Shown here piece by piece: positions 8,311 through 16,644 of a DNA stretch of 64,000 nt; the stretch's first letter is position 1; each line of letters starts with the position of its first letter. Origin of the DNA: Chryseobacterium contaminans. Its GTDB lineage: Bacteria; Bacteroidota; Bacteroidia; Flavobacteriales; Weeksellaceae. Under the pieces are notes generated by a model. The model saw nothing but the letters and a program-made list of their open reading frames with translations. It ran no database searches and was not told where the DNA came from. The stretch spans positions 1 to 64,000 of the forward strand of contig NZ_MAYF01000013.1 in the NCBI RefSeq assembly GCF_001684955.1, read 5' to 3'. The position numbers and the translations under genes are program-made.

Positions 8311-9687
8311 ATGAATTTACCGTACGCGGAGCCTTTCCGCATTAAAATGGTGGAAGAAATCCGCCAATCCACAAGAGCTGAAAGAGAACAATGGCTTAAA
8401 GAAGCTAATTATAATCTCTTTAACTTAAAATCTTCACAAGTTTTTATTGATCTTTTAACAGATTCCGGAACTGGAGCCATGTCCGACAGGCAATGGGGAG
8501 CATTGATGACCGGAGACGAAAGTTACGCAGGTTCCCGTTCTTTTGAACAACTTCAAAATAGTGTTGAAAGAATTACAGGGTTCAAATATTTATTACCTAC
8601 TCACCAGGGAAGAGCCGCAGAAAATGTACTTTTCTCAGTATTGGTGAAAGAAGGGGATATTGTTCCCGGAAATTCACATTTTGACACAACAAAGGGACAC
8701 ATTGAATTCAGAAAAGCCCATGCTATTGACTGTACTATAGATGAAGCTTTTGATATTAACAATCCTCATCCTTTCAAGGGAAATATCAATCTTGATAAAT
8801 TAGAAGAGGTTTATAAAAGCTATCCTAAAGAAAATATTCCTTTCTGCCTCATTACCATTACATGTAATTCTTCAGGAGGACAGCCTGTTTCTCTAGAAAA
8901 CATGAAAGCTGTAAAAGCGCTTTCTGACCAATATGGAATTCCTGTATTCTTTGATTCTGCAAGGTTTGCTGAGAACGCTTATTTCATTAAGAAAAGAGAA
9001 CAAGGCCAGGAAAACAGAACCATCAAAGAGATCTGTAAAGAAATTTTCTCTTACGGTGACGGAATGACCATGAGTTCTAAAAAAGATGGTTTAGTAAATA
9101 TTGGTGGTTTTATCGCCTTAAATAATGAAGACGTTTTCAGAAGAGCTTCTAACTTTACGATCATTTATGAAGGATTCATTACTTATGGTGGAATGGCCGG
9201 AAGAGATATGGCAGCACTGGCAGTAGGCCTTGATGAAGCTACAGAATTTGCCTATCTGGAAAGCAGAATTTCTCAGGTAGAATATCTTGGAAACAAGTTA
9301 ATTGAATATGGAATTCCGGTACAGAAGCCAATTGGCGGGCATGCGGTTTTCATTGATTCCCTAAACTTCCTTCCTAATGTTTCCCGTGAAGAATATCCGG
9401 CACAGACTTTAGGTCTTGAAATCTATAAGGAAGCAGGAATCAGAACTGTAGAGATCGGAACTTTACTGGCCGACAGAGATCCGAAGACAAGACAAAACCG
9501 TTATCCGAAACTGGAACTGGTACGTCTTGCTATCCCTAGAAGAACCTATACCAACAATCATATGGATTATATTGCTGCAGCAATTAAAAATGTATATGAA
9601 AGACGTGATGAAATCGCGAAAGGATATAAAATCACCTGGGAACCTGAAATATTAAGACATTTTACTGTTCAGCTTGAAAAAGCTTAA
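8311..9687 (+). CDS. tnaA: Tryptophanase (tryptophan indole-lyase)
   Basis: 458 residues from ATG 8311 (MNLPYAEPFRIKMVE). An in-frame ATG 25 codons upstream adds residues unlike the family, so I chose the later start. PLP enzyme converting L-Trp to indole, pyruvate and ammonia in the cytosol. PLP-site motifs SSKKDG and FDSARFAENAYFI are present. HFDTTKGH carries the Asp typical of tryptophanase where tyrosine phenol-lyase has Thr, and the C-terminus LRHFTVQL also fits TnaA. No leader peptide tnaC or permease tnaB is present. A hairpin at 9698-9726 ends the gene. Confidence 0.92.
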   Translation: MNLPYAEPFRIKMVEEIRQSTRAEREQWLKEANYNLFNLKSSQVFIDLLTDSGTGAMSDRQWGALMTGDESYAGSRSFEQLQNSVERITGFKYLLPTHQGRAAENVLFSVLVKEGDIVPGNSHFDTTKGHIEFRKAHAIDCTIDEAFDINNPHPFKGNINLDKLEEVYKSYPKENIPFCLITITCNSSGGQPVSLENMKAVKALSDQYGIPVFFDSARFAENAYFIKKREQGQENRTIKEICKEIFSYGDGMTMSSKKDGLVNIGGFIALNNEDVFRRASNFTIIYEGFITYGGMAGRDMAALAVGLDEATEFAYLESRISQVEYLGNKLIEYGIPVQKPIGGHAVFIDSLNFLPNVSREEYPAQTLGLEIYKEAGIRTVEIGTLLADRDPKTRQNRYPKLELVRLAIPRRTYTNNHMDYIAAAIKNVYERRDEIAKGYKITWEPEILRHFTVQLEKA

Positions 9688-9697
9688 GGATAAAAGC

Positions 9698-9726
9698 AAA
9701 ACCGGAATTCATTTCCGGTTTTTTTA
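9698..9726 (+). terminator. Terminator after tnaA
   Basis: Stem AAACCGGAA / TTCCGGTTT around TTCAT, followed by a T-run. Confidence 0.9.
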
Positions 9727-9864
9727 TACCACTTATTAATAAGACCAATTATCTTTCTCAAAATCTTATCTTTATCCTAAGATGTTTCTTATACTTTCAT
9801 CTTATTTTTCAATAATCAGGAATCAATTTAATTTATTTTTTAAAAATAATGAATGATTTTAATT

Positions 9865-9872
9865 TACTTTTG
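9865..9872 (+). promoter_or_regulatory. -7 box of the FAD monooxygenase operon
   Basis: TACTTTTG, perfect match to TAnnTTTG, 64 nt upstream of ATG 9937. No clear -33 TTG is seen. Confidence 0.6.
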
Positions 9873-9936
9873 TATCCATAAAAACGGACCGAAAAAGTAT
9901 TTAAACACCAACCTGAAAAAAACCATTATTCCGAAC

Positions 9937-11013
9937 ATGAACAAAATTGCTGTCGTGGGCGCTGGTATTTCCGGCTTAAGCATGGCGAACTATCTCGAAA
10001 GACACAAAATTGATTATCACATTTACGAAAGAAGAAAAAAAGAGGACCTTGCCGGCCACGGCTTTCTTATTCCACAGGAAGGCATAGAGTATCTTACCCA
10101 AATTATAGATCCTGCTCTTCTTTTCGAACACGGAAGTTTTCTCAAAAAGTATATCCAGTATTCCCACACAGGAAAAAAACTTGCAGAAAAGAACCTCAAC
10201 AATGTATTTGCCATTTCCAGACAGGCACTTATCTATCTTTTATCTGAAAATATTTCTTCTGAAAAAATATCATACAATACAACATTAGCTCCATCCGATA
10301 AAGAAAAAGGGAAGCTGAAACTTCCTGACGGAAACACTATAGAAGCTGATATCATTATTGTTTCGGATGGCTCTAAAAGCCGCATAAGGAAATGCCTATT
10401 CAAAGATGAAAAAATGAGGCAGGTACAGGAAAATGAAGTAGTCAATATCATTAAAGACGAAGCCATCGCTGCTTCTGTTGAAAATGATTTCATGAAATTT
10501 CATCACGATCAGGGTGGGCTTACTTTTGGAATCCTTAAACTTTCTCATGATACCATTCTTTGGTACTCACAGTTTGACAATAAGAAATACAAGATCAACG
10601 AGTGCACTCCAAACAATCTGAAGAAATATATGCTTGAAGTTTTTGTGGACTGGCATCCTCTAGTCTCATCAATTATCCAAAAATCGAGTTATGAAAATGT
10701 ACATTTATGGTGTGTTTATGAACTGGAAGAACTAAATCCTTTTTATAAAGATGATATTGTATTCATAGGTGATGCAGCACATCCCCTCATTCCTTTTACA
10801 AGCCAGGGAGTAACCTCAGCACTGAAAGATTCTTATATACTGACGAAATATTTAGTTGAAGAACCTTCCGTCGCAGAAGCTTTCCGTAAATATGAAGCAG
10901 AAAGAAAGCCTGAAATAGAAACCCACGTCAAGAATGGAAGAATATTATTGAACCACTTTCTTCTCCCTATAGACCAACAAACAGACAATATTTTACCCAT
11001 ATCATATAAATAA
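9937..11013 (+). CDS. FAD-dependent monooxygenase (aromatic hydroxylase / TetX-like superfamily)
   Basis: 358 residues from ATG 9937; the longer in-frame start overlaps the promoter. The dinucleotide-binding GAGISGLSMANYLERH, the DG motif (IIVSDGSKSR) and the GD motif (VFIGDAAHPLIPFTSQG) place it in the class A flavoprotein monooxygenases. These use FAD and NAD(P)H to hydroxylate aromatic or related substrates in the cytosol. Only 3 nt separate it from the aminotransferase-fold gene downstream. An amino-acid or indole substrate is conceivable given tnaA just upstream, but tnaA has its own terminator and the link is speculative. Confidence 0.82.
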   Translation: MNKIAVVGAGISGLSMANYLERHKIDYHIYERRKKEDLAGHGFLIPQEGIEYLTQIIDPALLFEHGSFLKKYIQYSHTGKKLAEKNLNNVFAISRQALIYLLSENISSEKISYNTTLAPSDKEKGKLKLPDGNTIEADIIIVSDGSKSRIRKCLFKDEKMRQVQENEVVNIIKDEAIAASVENDFMKFHHDQGGLTFGILKLSHDTILWYSQFDNKKYKINECTPNNLKKYMLEVFVDWHPLVSSIIQKSSYENVHLWCVYELEELNPFYKDDIVFIGDAAHPLIPFTSQGVTSALKDSYILTKYLVEEPSVAEAFRKYEAERKPEIETHVKNGRILLNHFLLPIDQQTDNILPISYK

Positions 11014-11016
11014 GAA

Positions 11017-12174
11017 ATGTTTACCAATAACAATATCAATTTTGAAGCTTTAAAAAGAAAAGCCTACAATGGCAGATGGGCAACTGTGGAAGATGGAATA
11101 ATCCCTTTAACAGCTGCCGATCCGGATTTTAGAATGGCTCCTGAAATAGAACAGGGAATTATTGACTATATAAAAGACGGTTATCTGAGTTATGGTCCGT
11201 TCTCTGGAATCCCTGAATTTAAGAAAAGTGTTGCAGATCATTTTAATCAGGAAAAACATGGCACTTTTTCTCCTGAAAATGTACTGGCTGTTAACAGTGC
11301 TGCCCAGGGAATGTTCCTCATTGCTAAATATGTTTTAAATCCCGGTGATGAAGCTATCATTCTGGATCCTGTAGACTTTTTATTCAAGAAATCTATAGAA
11401 ACGGCTGGTGGAACCGTTAAACTGTGCCCTATAAATACTCAAACCGGGGAAATTGATTTTGAAAAGCTGGTTTCTTTAATTAATTCCAAGACAAAACTCA
11501 TCAGTATATGTAATCCACACAATCCGCTTGGGAAAGTATATTCCAAAGAAGTTTTGAAAAAGGTTTCTGAAATTGCCGCGGCTCATGATTTATGGACCAT
11601 GAGTGATGAAATCTGGAGTGATATTATTTATAATGACAAAGATTTTCATACCTATTCATCGGTATCCGAAGAAGCGAAAAGAAAAAGCTTCACCGTCTAC
11701 GGATTTTCAAAGTCATTTGGGATTGCAGGATTGAGGATTGGTGCTGTTCTATGTAACGATCAGGAAATCCTGGAAGATTTTACTGAGAAATCCAATTTCA
11801 ATTCTACCATAGAAGGTGTTTCAACGTTATCACAAATTGCCGGAAGTGTTGCATTGGAAAAGGCTAAGCCTTGGTATAAAGAGTTTTTAAGCCATCTGCA
11901 ACAGAACAGGAATCTGGCTTTCCAAATTCTGAACGGATCAGGACTTGTAACTCCTAATCTTCCTGAAGCCACTTTTGTATTATTTCCAAAGATTGAAAAC
12001 GGCATGTCTAGCGATCAGTTTGCTCAGCATGTTCTGCTACATGGTAAAGTAGCTATTGTTCCGGGATCAGAAAGATGGTTTGGAAAAGGAGCCGAAGGTC
12101 ATATCAGAATATGTTTTTCCACGTCACAGGAAATTCTTGAAGAAGGCCTTAACAGAATCATTACCAGCTTTTAA
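11017..12174 (+). CDS. PLP-dependent aminotransferase-fold protein, MalY/PatB (cystathionine beta-lyase-like) type
   Basis: 385 residues, fold type I. AADPDFRMAPEI, NPHNPLGKVY and the PLP-lysine motif GFSKSFGIAGLRIG match the MalY/PatB C-S lyase branch better than classical aspartate aminotransferases. Members cleave cystathionine or cysteine conjugates, or transaminate amino acids. PHNPTG is replaced by PHNPLG, a conservative variation. It is second gene of an operon with the FAD monooxygenase. The exact reaction cannot be decided from sequence. Confidence 0.8.
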   Translation: MFTNNNINFEALKRKAYNGRWATVEDGIIPLTAADPDFRMAPEIEQGIIDYIKDGYLSYGPFSGIPEFKKSVADHFNQEKHGTFSPENVLAVNSAAQGMFLIAKYVLNPGDEAIILDPVDFLFKKSIETAGGTVKLCPINTQTGEIDFEKLVSLINSKTKLISICNPHNPLGKVYSKEVLKKVSEIAAAHDLWTMSDEIWSDIIYNDKDFHTYSSVSEEAKRKSFTVYGFSKSFGIAGLRIGAVLCNDQEILEDFTEKSNFNSTIEGVSTLSQIAGSVALEKAKPWYKEFLSHLQQNRNLAFQILNGSGLVTPNLPEATFVLFPKIENGMSSDQFAQHVLLHGKVAIVPGSERWFGKGAEGHIRICFSTSQEILEEGLNRIITSF

Positions 12175-12279
12175 TATTAAAATTTTTCGCCAATTAATGT
12201 ATTTTGATTATTATTTTACTTCTATTTAACACAAACACTATTAAATTAAGACATTCATAACAAATAATTAATTTAAGTG

Positions 12280-12309
12280 TTGATTTAAAAATAAATATTG
12301 ATAATTTTG
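12280..12309 (+). promoter_or_regulatory. Promoter of the TonB receptor gene
   Basis: TTG at 12280-12282, a 19-nt spacer and TAATTTTG at 12302-12309. Predicted leader is about 19 nt. The -7 box is inside the inverted repeat at 12295-12336. Confidence 0.75.
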
Positions 12310-12336
12310 AGTACCATCACTCAAAATTATCAATAT
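12295..12336. promoter_or_regulatory. Perfect 18-bp inverted repeat over promoter and start codon (candidate operator)
   Basis: Left arm ATATTGATAATTTTGAGT (12295-12312), spacer ACCATC, right arm ACTCAAAATTATCAATAT (12319-12336), without a mismatch. The left arm holds the whole -7 box; the right arm ends in the start codon. The predicted transcript would begin near the spacer, so an mRNA hairpin is unlikely and a dimeric repressor site is more plausible. Confidence 0.7.
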
Positions 12337-14785
12337 GAAGATAAAATACATAAGCATCATTTTTCTTACAGCATCTTCTCTATCTTACGCTCAACAGGCA
12401 AAAGATACGCTGACAAAAGAATCCAAAATAGACGAAGTAGCTATTACCGGAAGCCGGAACAAGAAAAGAACAGTCATTAACACTCCCGTTCCTATTGATG
12501 TTATAGATATTAAACAGGTAAGCCAGTCTACGGGGCAGGTGGAAGTAAATCAGCTTTTACAGTTTTCCGCACCTTCTTTTAATTCCAATAAGCAATCAGG
12601 ATCTGATGGTGCTGACGCAGTAGATCCGGCTACATTAAGAGGGCTTGGTCCGGATCAGACTCTTTTACTTCTTAATGGAAAAAGATATCATCAGTCTTCC
12701 CTGATTAATCTTTTCGGAACCAAAGGAAGAGGAAATACGGGCTATGATATGAATACCATTCCTATCGGAGCAATCAAGCGTGTAGAAGTACTTCGTGACG
12801 GAGCTTCGGCCCAATACGGCTCTGATGCTATTGCCGGTGTTATTAACGTTATCCTTAATGACAGGGATAAAGGCTTTGAAGGAAACGCCTTCTATGGAAT
12901 GAATCTTTTTAAAAGTCCGGGAAATAATGACGTAGTCTCCGATCATAAGGTAGATGGAATTACTTTTGATTTCAGTGGAAATCTGGGAACAAAAATTGGA
13001 AATAAGGGCGGTTTCGGTAATTTCACAGCAGAATTCGTCAACAAGGATTACGCTATCAGAAATGCTAACCCAGATATTTACAATGATCCCAATCCGGCCC
13101 CAAGACAACGTTTTGGAGATGCAAAGGCTCAAAATGTCTATTTCTTTGGAAATATTGAACTTCCATTAACCGATGGTTTGAAATTCTATTCACGCCAGGG
13201 CTTTTCGCATAGAAATACCAAAGCCTATGCCTGGACACGAACGCCCGAAGCTAATGGTAACATCCCTGAGATTTATCCAATGGGATTTGATCCTATTGAG
13301 GATACCAGCATCAGTGATTTCACCTTTGATAATGGCCTAAAATTCAAATTGGCCAATTGGGACATTGACTTTTATAATGCTTTTGGAAATAACAGATTTA
13401 CTTACGACATTACCAACACTGTTAATGCCACTTTAGGTCCTAAATCTCCAACTCAATTTTATGCGGGAGGGCATTCATTATTACAAAATACAACAGGTTT
13501 TAATGCAGTAAGACAATTTAAGGTACTTGAAGGTTTAAATATTGCTTTCGGATCAGAGTTCAGATATGAAAAATTCAATATTATTAAAGGGGAAGAAGCC
13601 TCCTATACGATGTATGACATCAACGGCCATCCTGTAACCCCTAATACTCCGGATAATTTATTGGTTACTAATCCTCTTGCTGATCCGGATGATAATATAA
13701 GACCGGGAGGTTCACAGGGATTCCCTGGCTATTCTACAGATATCGGTAAAAGCAGAAATAATTTTGCAGCATACGTAGATACTGAGCTGGATATTACCAA
13801 AAACTGGATGATAAGTATAGCCGGAAGATTTGAGAACTACAATGATTTCGGAAGCACTTTAAACGGTAAGTTTGCTACGCGATATGCTTTTACCCCACAA
13901 TTTGCCTTCCGTGGATCTGTCTCTACAGGGTTCAGAGCTCCTTCCCTTGCCCAGAAATATTATAGCCAGCAGTTCACCAATTTCCAGGGTGGTAAATTGG
14001 TTACCATTCAACTGGCTTCTAATGACAGCGATCTCGCCAGCAGATTAGGTATTGAACAACTGAAACAGGAAACATCTGTAAACGGGAGTGCCGGGTTTAC
14101 TTTTAATACAGGTAAATTCACCGCAACAATTGACGGATACTATATCAGTGTAAAAAACAGGATCGTTCTGACAGGGAATTTCTCAAGAAGCGATTTACCT
14201 ACTGATGTTCAGGTTGATTATCCTTATATTGACCAGGCACAATTCTTTTCTAATGCCATAGATACAAGAACTAAAGGAGTTGATGTTATCCTGAGTTATA
14301 GCGACAATCTAGGATCGGGAAAATTAACAGCTACATTAGCCGGAAACTATAATGACATGGAAATTACCAAAGTCAATACCTCTCCCCAATTACAAGGTAT
14401 GGAAGATGTCTATTTAAGTCCCAGGGAAAGAGCTTTTATTCTGGCTTCTGCACCCAAAACAAAGGTTAATCTCAACCTCAACTATAAGATCAAAAAATTC
14501 AATGCGAATCTTCAGTTAGTGAGGTTTGATAAGGTTACCCTAGTTGGATATGATGATGCTGAGCAGGTATATAATCCTAAAGTGACCACTGATATTTCTT
14601 TTGGATATGAGATTTCAAATAACCTCAACTTTACGCTGGGAAGCAAAAATATATTCAACAGATACCCAACTCTGCAAAAAACACAGGTAACTGACGGAAA
14701 CACTGAATCCGGTGGGATTTTTGATCCGGTACAGATGGGATTTGCAGGAAGACAGGTTTTTGCCAGACTGAATTTTAAGTTTTAA
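12335..14785 (+). CDS. TonB-dependent outer-membrane receptor
   Basis: 816 residues. Signal peptide (cleavage near SYA-QQ), TonB-box-like DEVAITGS, plug domain (about 45-165; TLRGLGPDQTLLLLNGKR, IERVEVLRDGASAQYGSDAIAGVINV-type signature) and a C-terminal barrel ending FARLNFKF. It imports an unknown ligand across the outer membrane using TonB energy. It lacks an N-terminal carboxypeptidase-like domain and a SusD partner, so a SusC role is unlikely. The gene stands alone between its own promoter/inverted repeat and a bidirectional terminator. The ligand is unknown. Confidence 0.9.
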   Translation: MKIKYISIIFLTASSLSYAQQAKDTLTKESKIDEVAITGSRNKKRTVINTPVPIDVIDIKQVSQSTGQVEVNQLLQFSAPSFNSNKQSGSDGADAVDPATLRGLGPDQTLLLLNGKRYHQSSLINLFGTKGRGNTGYDMNTIPIGAIKRVEVLRDGASAQYGSDAIAGVINVILNDRDKGFEGNAFYGMNLFKSPGNNDVVSDHKVDGITFDFSGNLGTKIGNKGGFGNFTAEFVNKDYAIRNANPDIYNDPNPAPRQRFGDAKAQNVYFFGNIELPLTDGLKFYSRQGFSHRNTKAYAWTRTPEANGNIPEIYPMGFDPIEDTSISDFTFDNGLKFKLANWDIDFYNAFGNNRFTYDITNTVNATLGPKSPTQFYAGGHSLLQNTTGFNAVRQFKVLEGLNIAFGSEFRYEKFNIIKGEEASYTMYDINGHPVTPNTPDNLLVTNPLADPDDNIRPGGSQGFPGYSTDIGKSRNNFAAYVDTELDITKNWMISIAGRFENYNDFGSTLNGKFATRYAFTPQFAFRGSVSTGFRAPSLAQKYYSQQFTNFQGGKLVTIQLASNDSDLASRLGIEQLKQETSVNGSAGFTFNTGKFTATIDGYYISVKNRIVLTGNFSRSDLPTDVQVDYPYIDQAQFFSNAIDTRTKGVDVILSYSDNLGSGKLTATLAGNYNDMEITKVNTSPQLQGMEDVYLSPRERAFILASAPKTKVNLNLNYKIKKFNANLQLVRFDKVTLVGYDDAEQVYNPKVTTDISFGYEISNNLNFTLGSKNIFNRYPTLQKTQVTDGNTESGGIFDPVQMGFAGRQVFARLNFKF

Positions 14786-14790
14786 TAATG

Positions 14791-14910
14791 CTGGAATCTG
14801 GAAGAGAGAGGCTGGAAGTTCCTAGTTGCCCTATATTCATTTAAAGTTTCTTTAATCATCAATGAGAACTTGTTTATGATAACTGCAATAACTTCCCTCT
14901 TCCTGCTTCC
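14791..14910. repeat. Intergenic inverted-repeat element (GGAAG...CTTCC)
   Basis: Left arm GGAAGAGAGAGGCTGGAAGT (about 14800-14819) and right arm ACTTCCCTCTTCCTGCTTCC (14891-14910) are imperfectly complementary across a 70-nt AT-rich middle. From memory, purine-strand CTGGAAG-type repeats are scattered through Chryseobacterium genomes; a second copy is not present here. Confidence 0.4.
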
Positions 14911-14914
14911 TTAC

Positions 14915-14950
14915 AAAACGCCTGCTGAAGATTTTCAGCAGGCGTTTTTA
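14915..14950. terminator. Bidirectional terminator
   Basis: Stem AAAACGCCTGCTGAA / TTCAGCAGGCGTTTT (14915-14929 / 14934-14948) between convergent TonB receptor and sugar dehydrogenase genes. It overlaps the last base of the latter's stop codon. Confidence 0.92.
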
Positions 14951-16165
14951 TTTCTTTGAAATTTTATATAATTTTCCGCTATCTGTTACGGCATAAAGAT
15001 TTCCATCCATACCGTCCAATACATCCCTGAATCGTTCATTCTGATCTACCAGAAGACGCTCCTCTCCTACCACTTTCTTATCTTTCATTACAATTCTGTT
15101 GATATGCTCACCACTCAGGCATCCAATGAAAAGGTTTCCTTTCCACTCCTCTATAGTTCCGGTGTAGAAAGTGACTCCGCTTGGAGAAATTACAGGGTCC
15201 CAATAATACACAGGTTGCTCCGTGCCTTCTTTCTGGGTAATACCGTCTCCTACTTTGGCTCCGGAATATTCAATTCCATAGGTTACATCTCCCCAGCCAT
15301 AGTTTTTCCCGGGCTGGATAAGGTTGATTTCATCACCTCCTCTTGGACCCATTTCCACATCCCAAAGATTTCCGTTGGGATCAATTGCCAACCCCTGAGG
15401 ATTACGAACCCCATAAGCATAAATTTCCGGTTTATACCCCTGTTTTCCTATAAATGGATTACCGGGAGCAGGTAGCCCTTCTTTGGTAATTTTGATGATT
15501 TTACCTAAATAATTATCTGTTTTCTGAGCATAAACACGGGTTACCTTATCAGACCTTTCACCAGTACTCACAAATAAATTCCCGTCTTTATCAAAAACCA
15601 GCCTGCTTCCGTAATGTTTGTCTCCGTCATATGACGGCTCCGCACGGAAAATTACTTTCACTTCTGAAACAGAGGTAAGATCATCTGATAATTTTCCTTT
15701 AGCTACAGAGGTAAGATTTCCCTTCCCAAAAGGTTCTGAAAAGCTGAAATAAATAATGGAATTGGTTTTAAAATCCGGATCCAAAGCTACATCCAGCATC
15801 CCACCCTGCCCTCTGGCATCTACCTTCGGAAAACCTTCAATTTTAGTAATCTGTTTTCCATCCTGTGATACAACATTCATATATCCTCTTTTATCTGTAA
15901 TGAGAAATCTTCCATCCGGTAGATTAATAATTCCCCAGGGTTTCCCAAGATCTTTATTCAAAACCTCAACATTGTAGGCCGTATTTGTTTTTACTGCCTT
16001 AATTCTTGTTTGTCCCTTAAACGCCGGCTGATAATCAGAATTAGGCTTTTCAGTTTCTACACTGCCATCATTTCCGACCTGCTGTGCATTCGCATTACTC
16101 TTTTTACATGAAGATAAAATGAGAAAAAGACTCAATGCCGGAATATAAAATTGATTGATTTTCAT
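14948..16165 (-). CDS. PQQ-dependent soluble aldose sugar dehydrogenase, lipoprotein
   Basis: 405 residues. Lipobox LILSSC (Cys20) then a Ser/Asn-rich linker and a six-bladed propeller of the soluble PQQ glucose-dehydrogenase / YliI type: PWGIINLPDGRFLITDKRG near the start, GGMLDVALDPDF, GERSDK, YAYGVRNPQGLAIDP and EMGPRGGDEIN. Members oxidise aldoses in the periplasm using PQQ. No pqq genes are in the window, so cofactor supply is external or elsewhere. It is divergent from the blaI-type gene, with 105 nt between them. Confidence 0.87.
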   Translation of the reverse strand: MKINQFYIPALSLFLILSSCKKSNANAQQVGNDGSVETEKPNSDYQPAFKGQTRIKAVKTNTAYNVEVLNKDLGKPWGIINLPDGRFLITDKRGYMNVVSQDGKQITKIEGFPKVDARGQGGMLDVALDPDFKTNSIIYFSFSEPFGKGNLTSVAKGKLSDDLTSVSEVKVIFRAEPSYDGDKHYGSRLVFDKDGNLFVSTGERSDKVTRVYAQKTDNYLGKIIKITKEGLPAPGNPFIGKQGYKPEIYAYGVRNPQGLAIDPNGNLWDVEMGPRGGDEINLIQPGKNYGWGDVTYGIEYSGAKVGDGITQKEGTEQPVYYWDPVISPSGVTFYTGTIEEWKGNLFIGCLSGEHINRIVMKDKKVVGEERLLVDQNERFRDVLDGMDGNLYAVTDSGKLYKISKK

Positions 16166-16216
16166 AATATTATGATTAAGTGTTAAAAAATGAATGGAAA
16201 AATAATGCCATAATAT

Positions 16217-16246
16217 TTGTATAATTAAATTTTTATTCTACATTTG
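16217..16246 (+). promoter_or_regulatory. Promoter of the BlaI-M56 operon
   Basis: TTG at 16217-16219, a 19-nt spacer and TACATTTG at 16239-16246, matching TAnnTTTG. Predicted leader is about 18 nt. Confidence 0.75.
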
Positions 16247-16268
16247 TAGAACAAATTACAACATTGTA
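16238..16268. promoter_or_regulatory. Two BlaI-type operators over the -7 box and leader
   Basis: CTACA-TT-TGTAG (16238-16249) fits the BlaI/MecI consensus TACAnnTGTA and coincides with the -7 box. A second dyad TACA-ACAT-TGTA (16257-16268) ends two bases before the start codon. Repressor binding would block RNA polymerase directly, implying autoregulation. Confidence 0.75.
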
Positions 16269-16270
16269 GA

Positions 16271-16642
16271 ATGAAAGAGATTAAACTTACTGATTCTGAA
16301 AAAGTTCTAATGGATATTCTTTGGGAGAAAAAGAATATTTTCATGAAGGATATTCTGGAAGCTTATCCGGAGCCTAAACCAGCACCCACTACAATAGCAA
16401 CCTTATTAAAAAGAATGCAGAATAAGGAACTTGTAGGTTATAAATTATATGGAAATTCCCGTGAATACTATCCTATGGTAGAGAAAGGGGACTATTTCAA
16501 GGAAGAAATGACTTCTATGATTGATCGTTTTTTTAACAGTTCTGTGGCACAGTTTGCTTCATTTTTCACCTCCAATGCTAAACTCAGCCAAAAGCAGTTG
16601 AAAGAACTCCGTGATATTATTGACGATCAGATAAAAGAGTAG
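16271..16642 (+). CDS. BlaI/MecI/CopY family transcriptional repressor
   Basis: 123 residues. N-terminal winged helix (LTDSEKVLMDILWEKKNIFMKDI; PAPTTIATLLKRMQNKELVGYKLYGNSREYYP) and a C-terminal dimerisation helix rich in Phe and Lys. Family repressors bind TACAnnTGTA dyads and are inactivated by a cognate M56 protease, here encoded 2 nt downstream. Operators on its own promoter support autoregulation. No beta-lactamase is adjacent, so the inducing signal is unknown. Confidence 0.92.
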   Translation: MKEIKLTDSEKVLMDILWEKKNIFMKDILEAYPEPKPAPTTIATLLKRMQNKELVGYKLYGNSREYYPMVEKGDYFKEEMTSMIDRFFNSSVAQFASFFTSNAKLSQKQLKELRDIIDDQIKE

Positions 16643-16644
16643 CC

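Noticed and set aside
12665-13132. 155-residue antisense ORF within the TonB receptor gene
   Set aside because: No family resemblance or signals; the sense strand encodes conserved plug motifs over the same bases.
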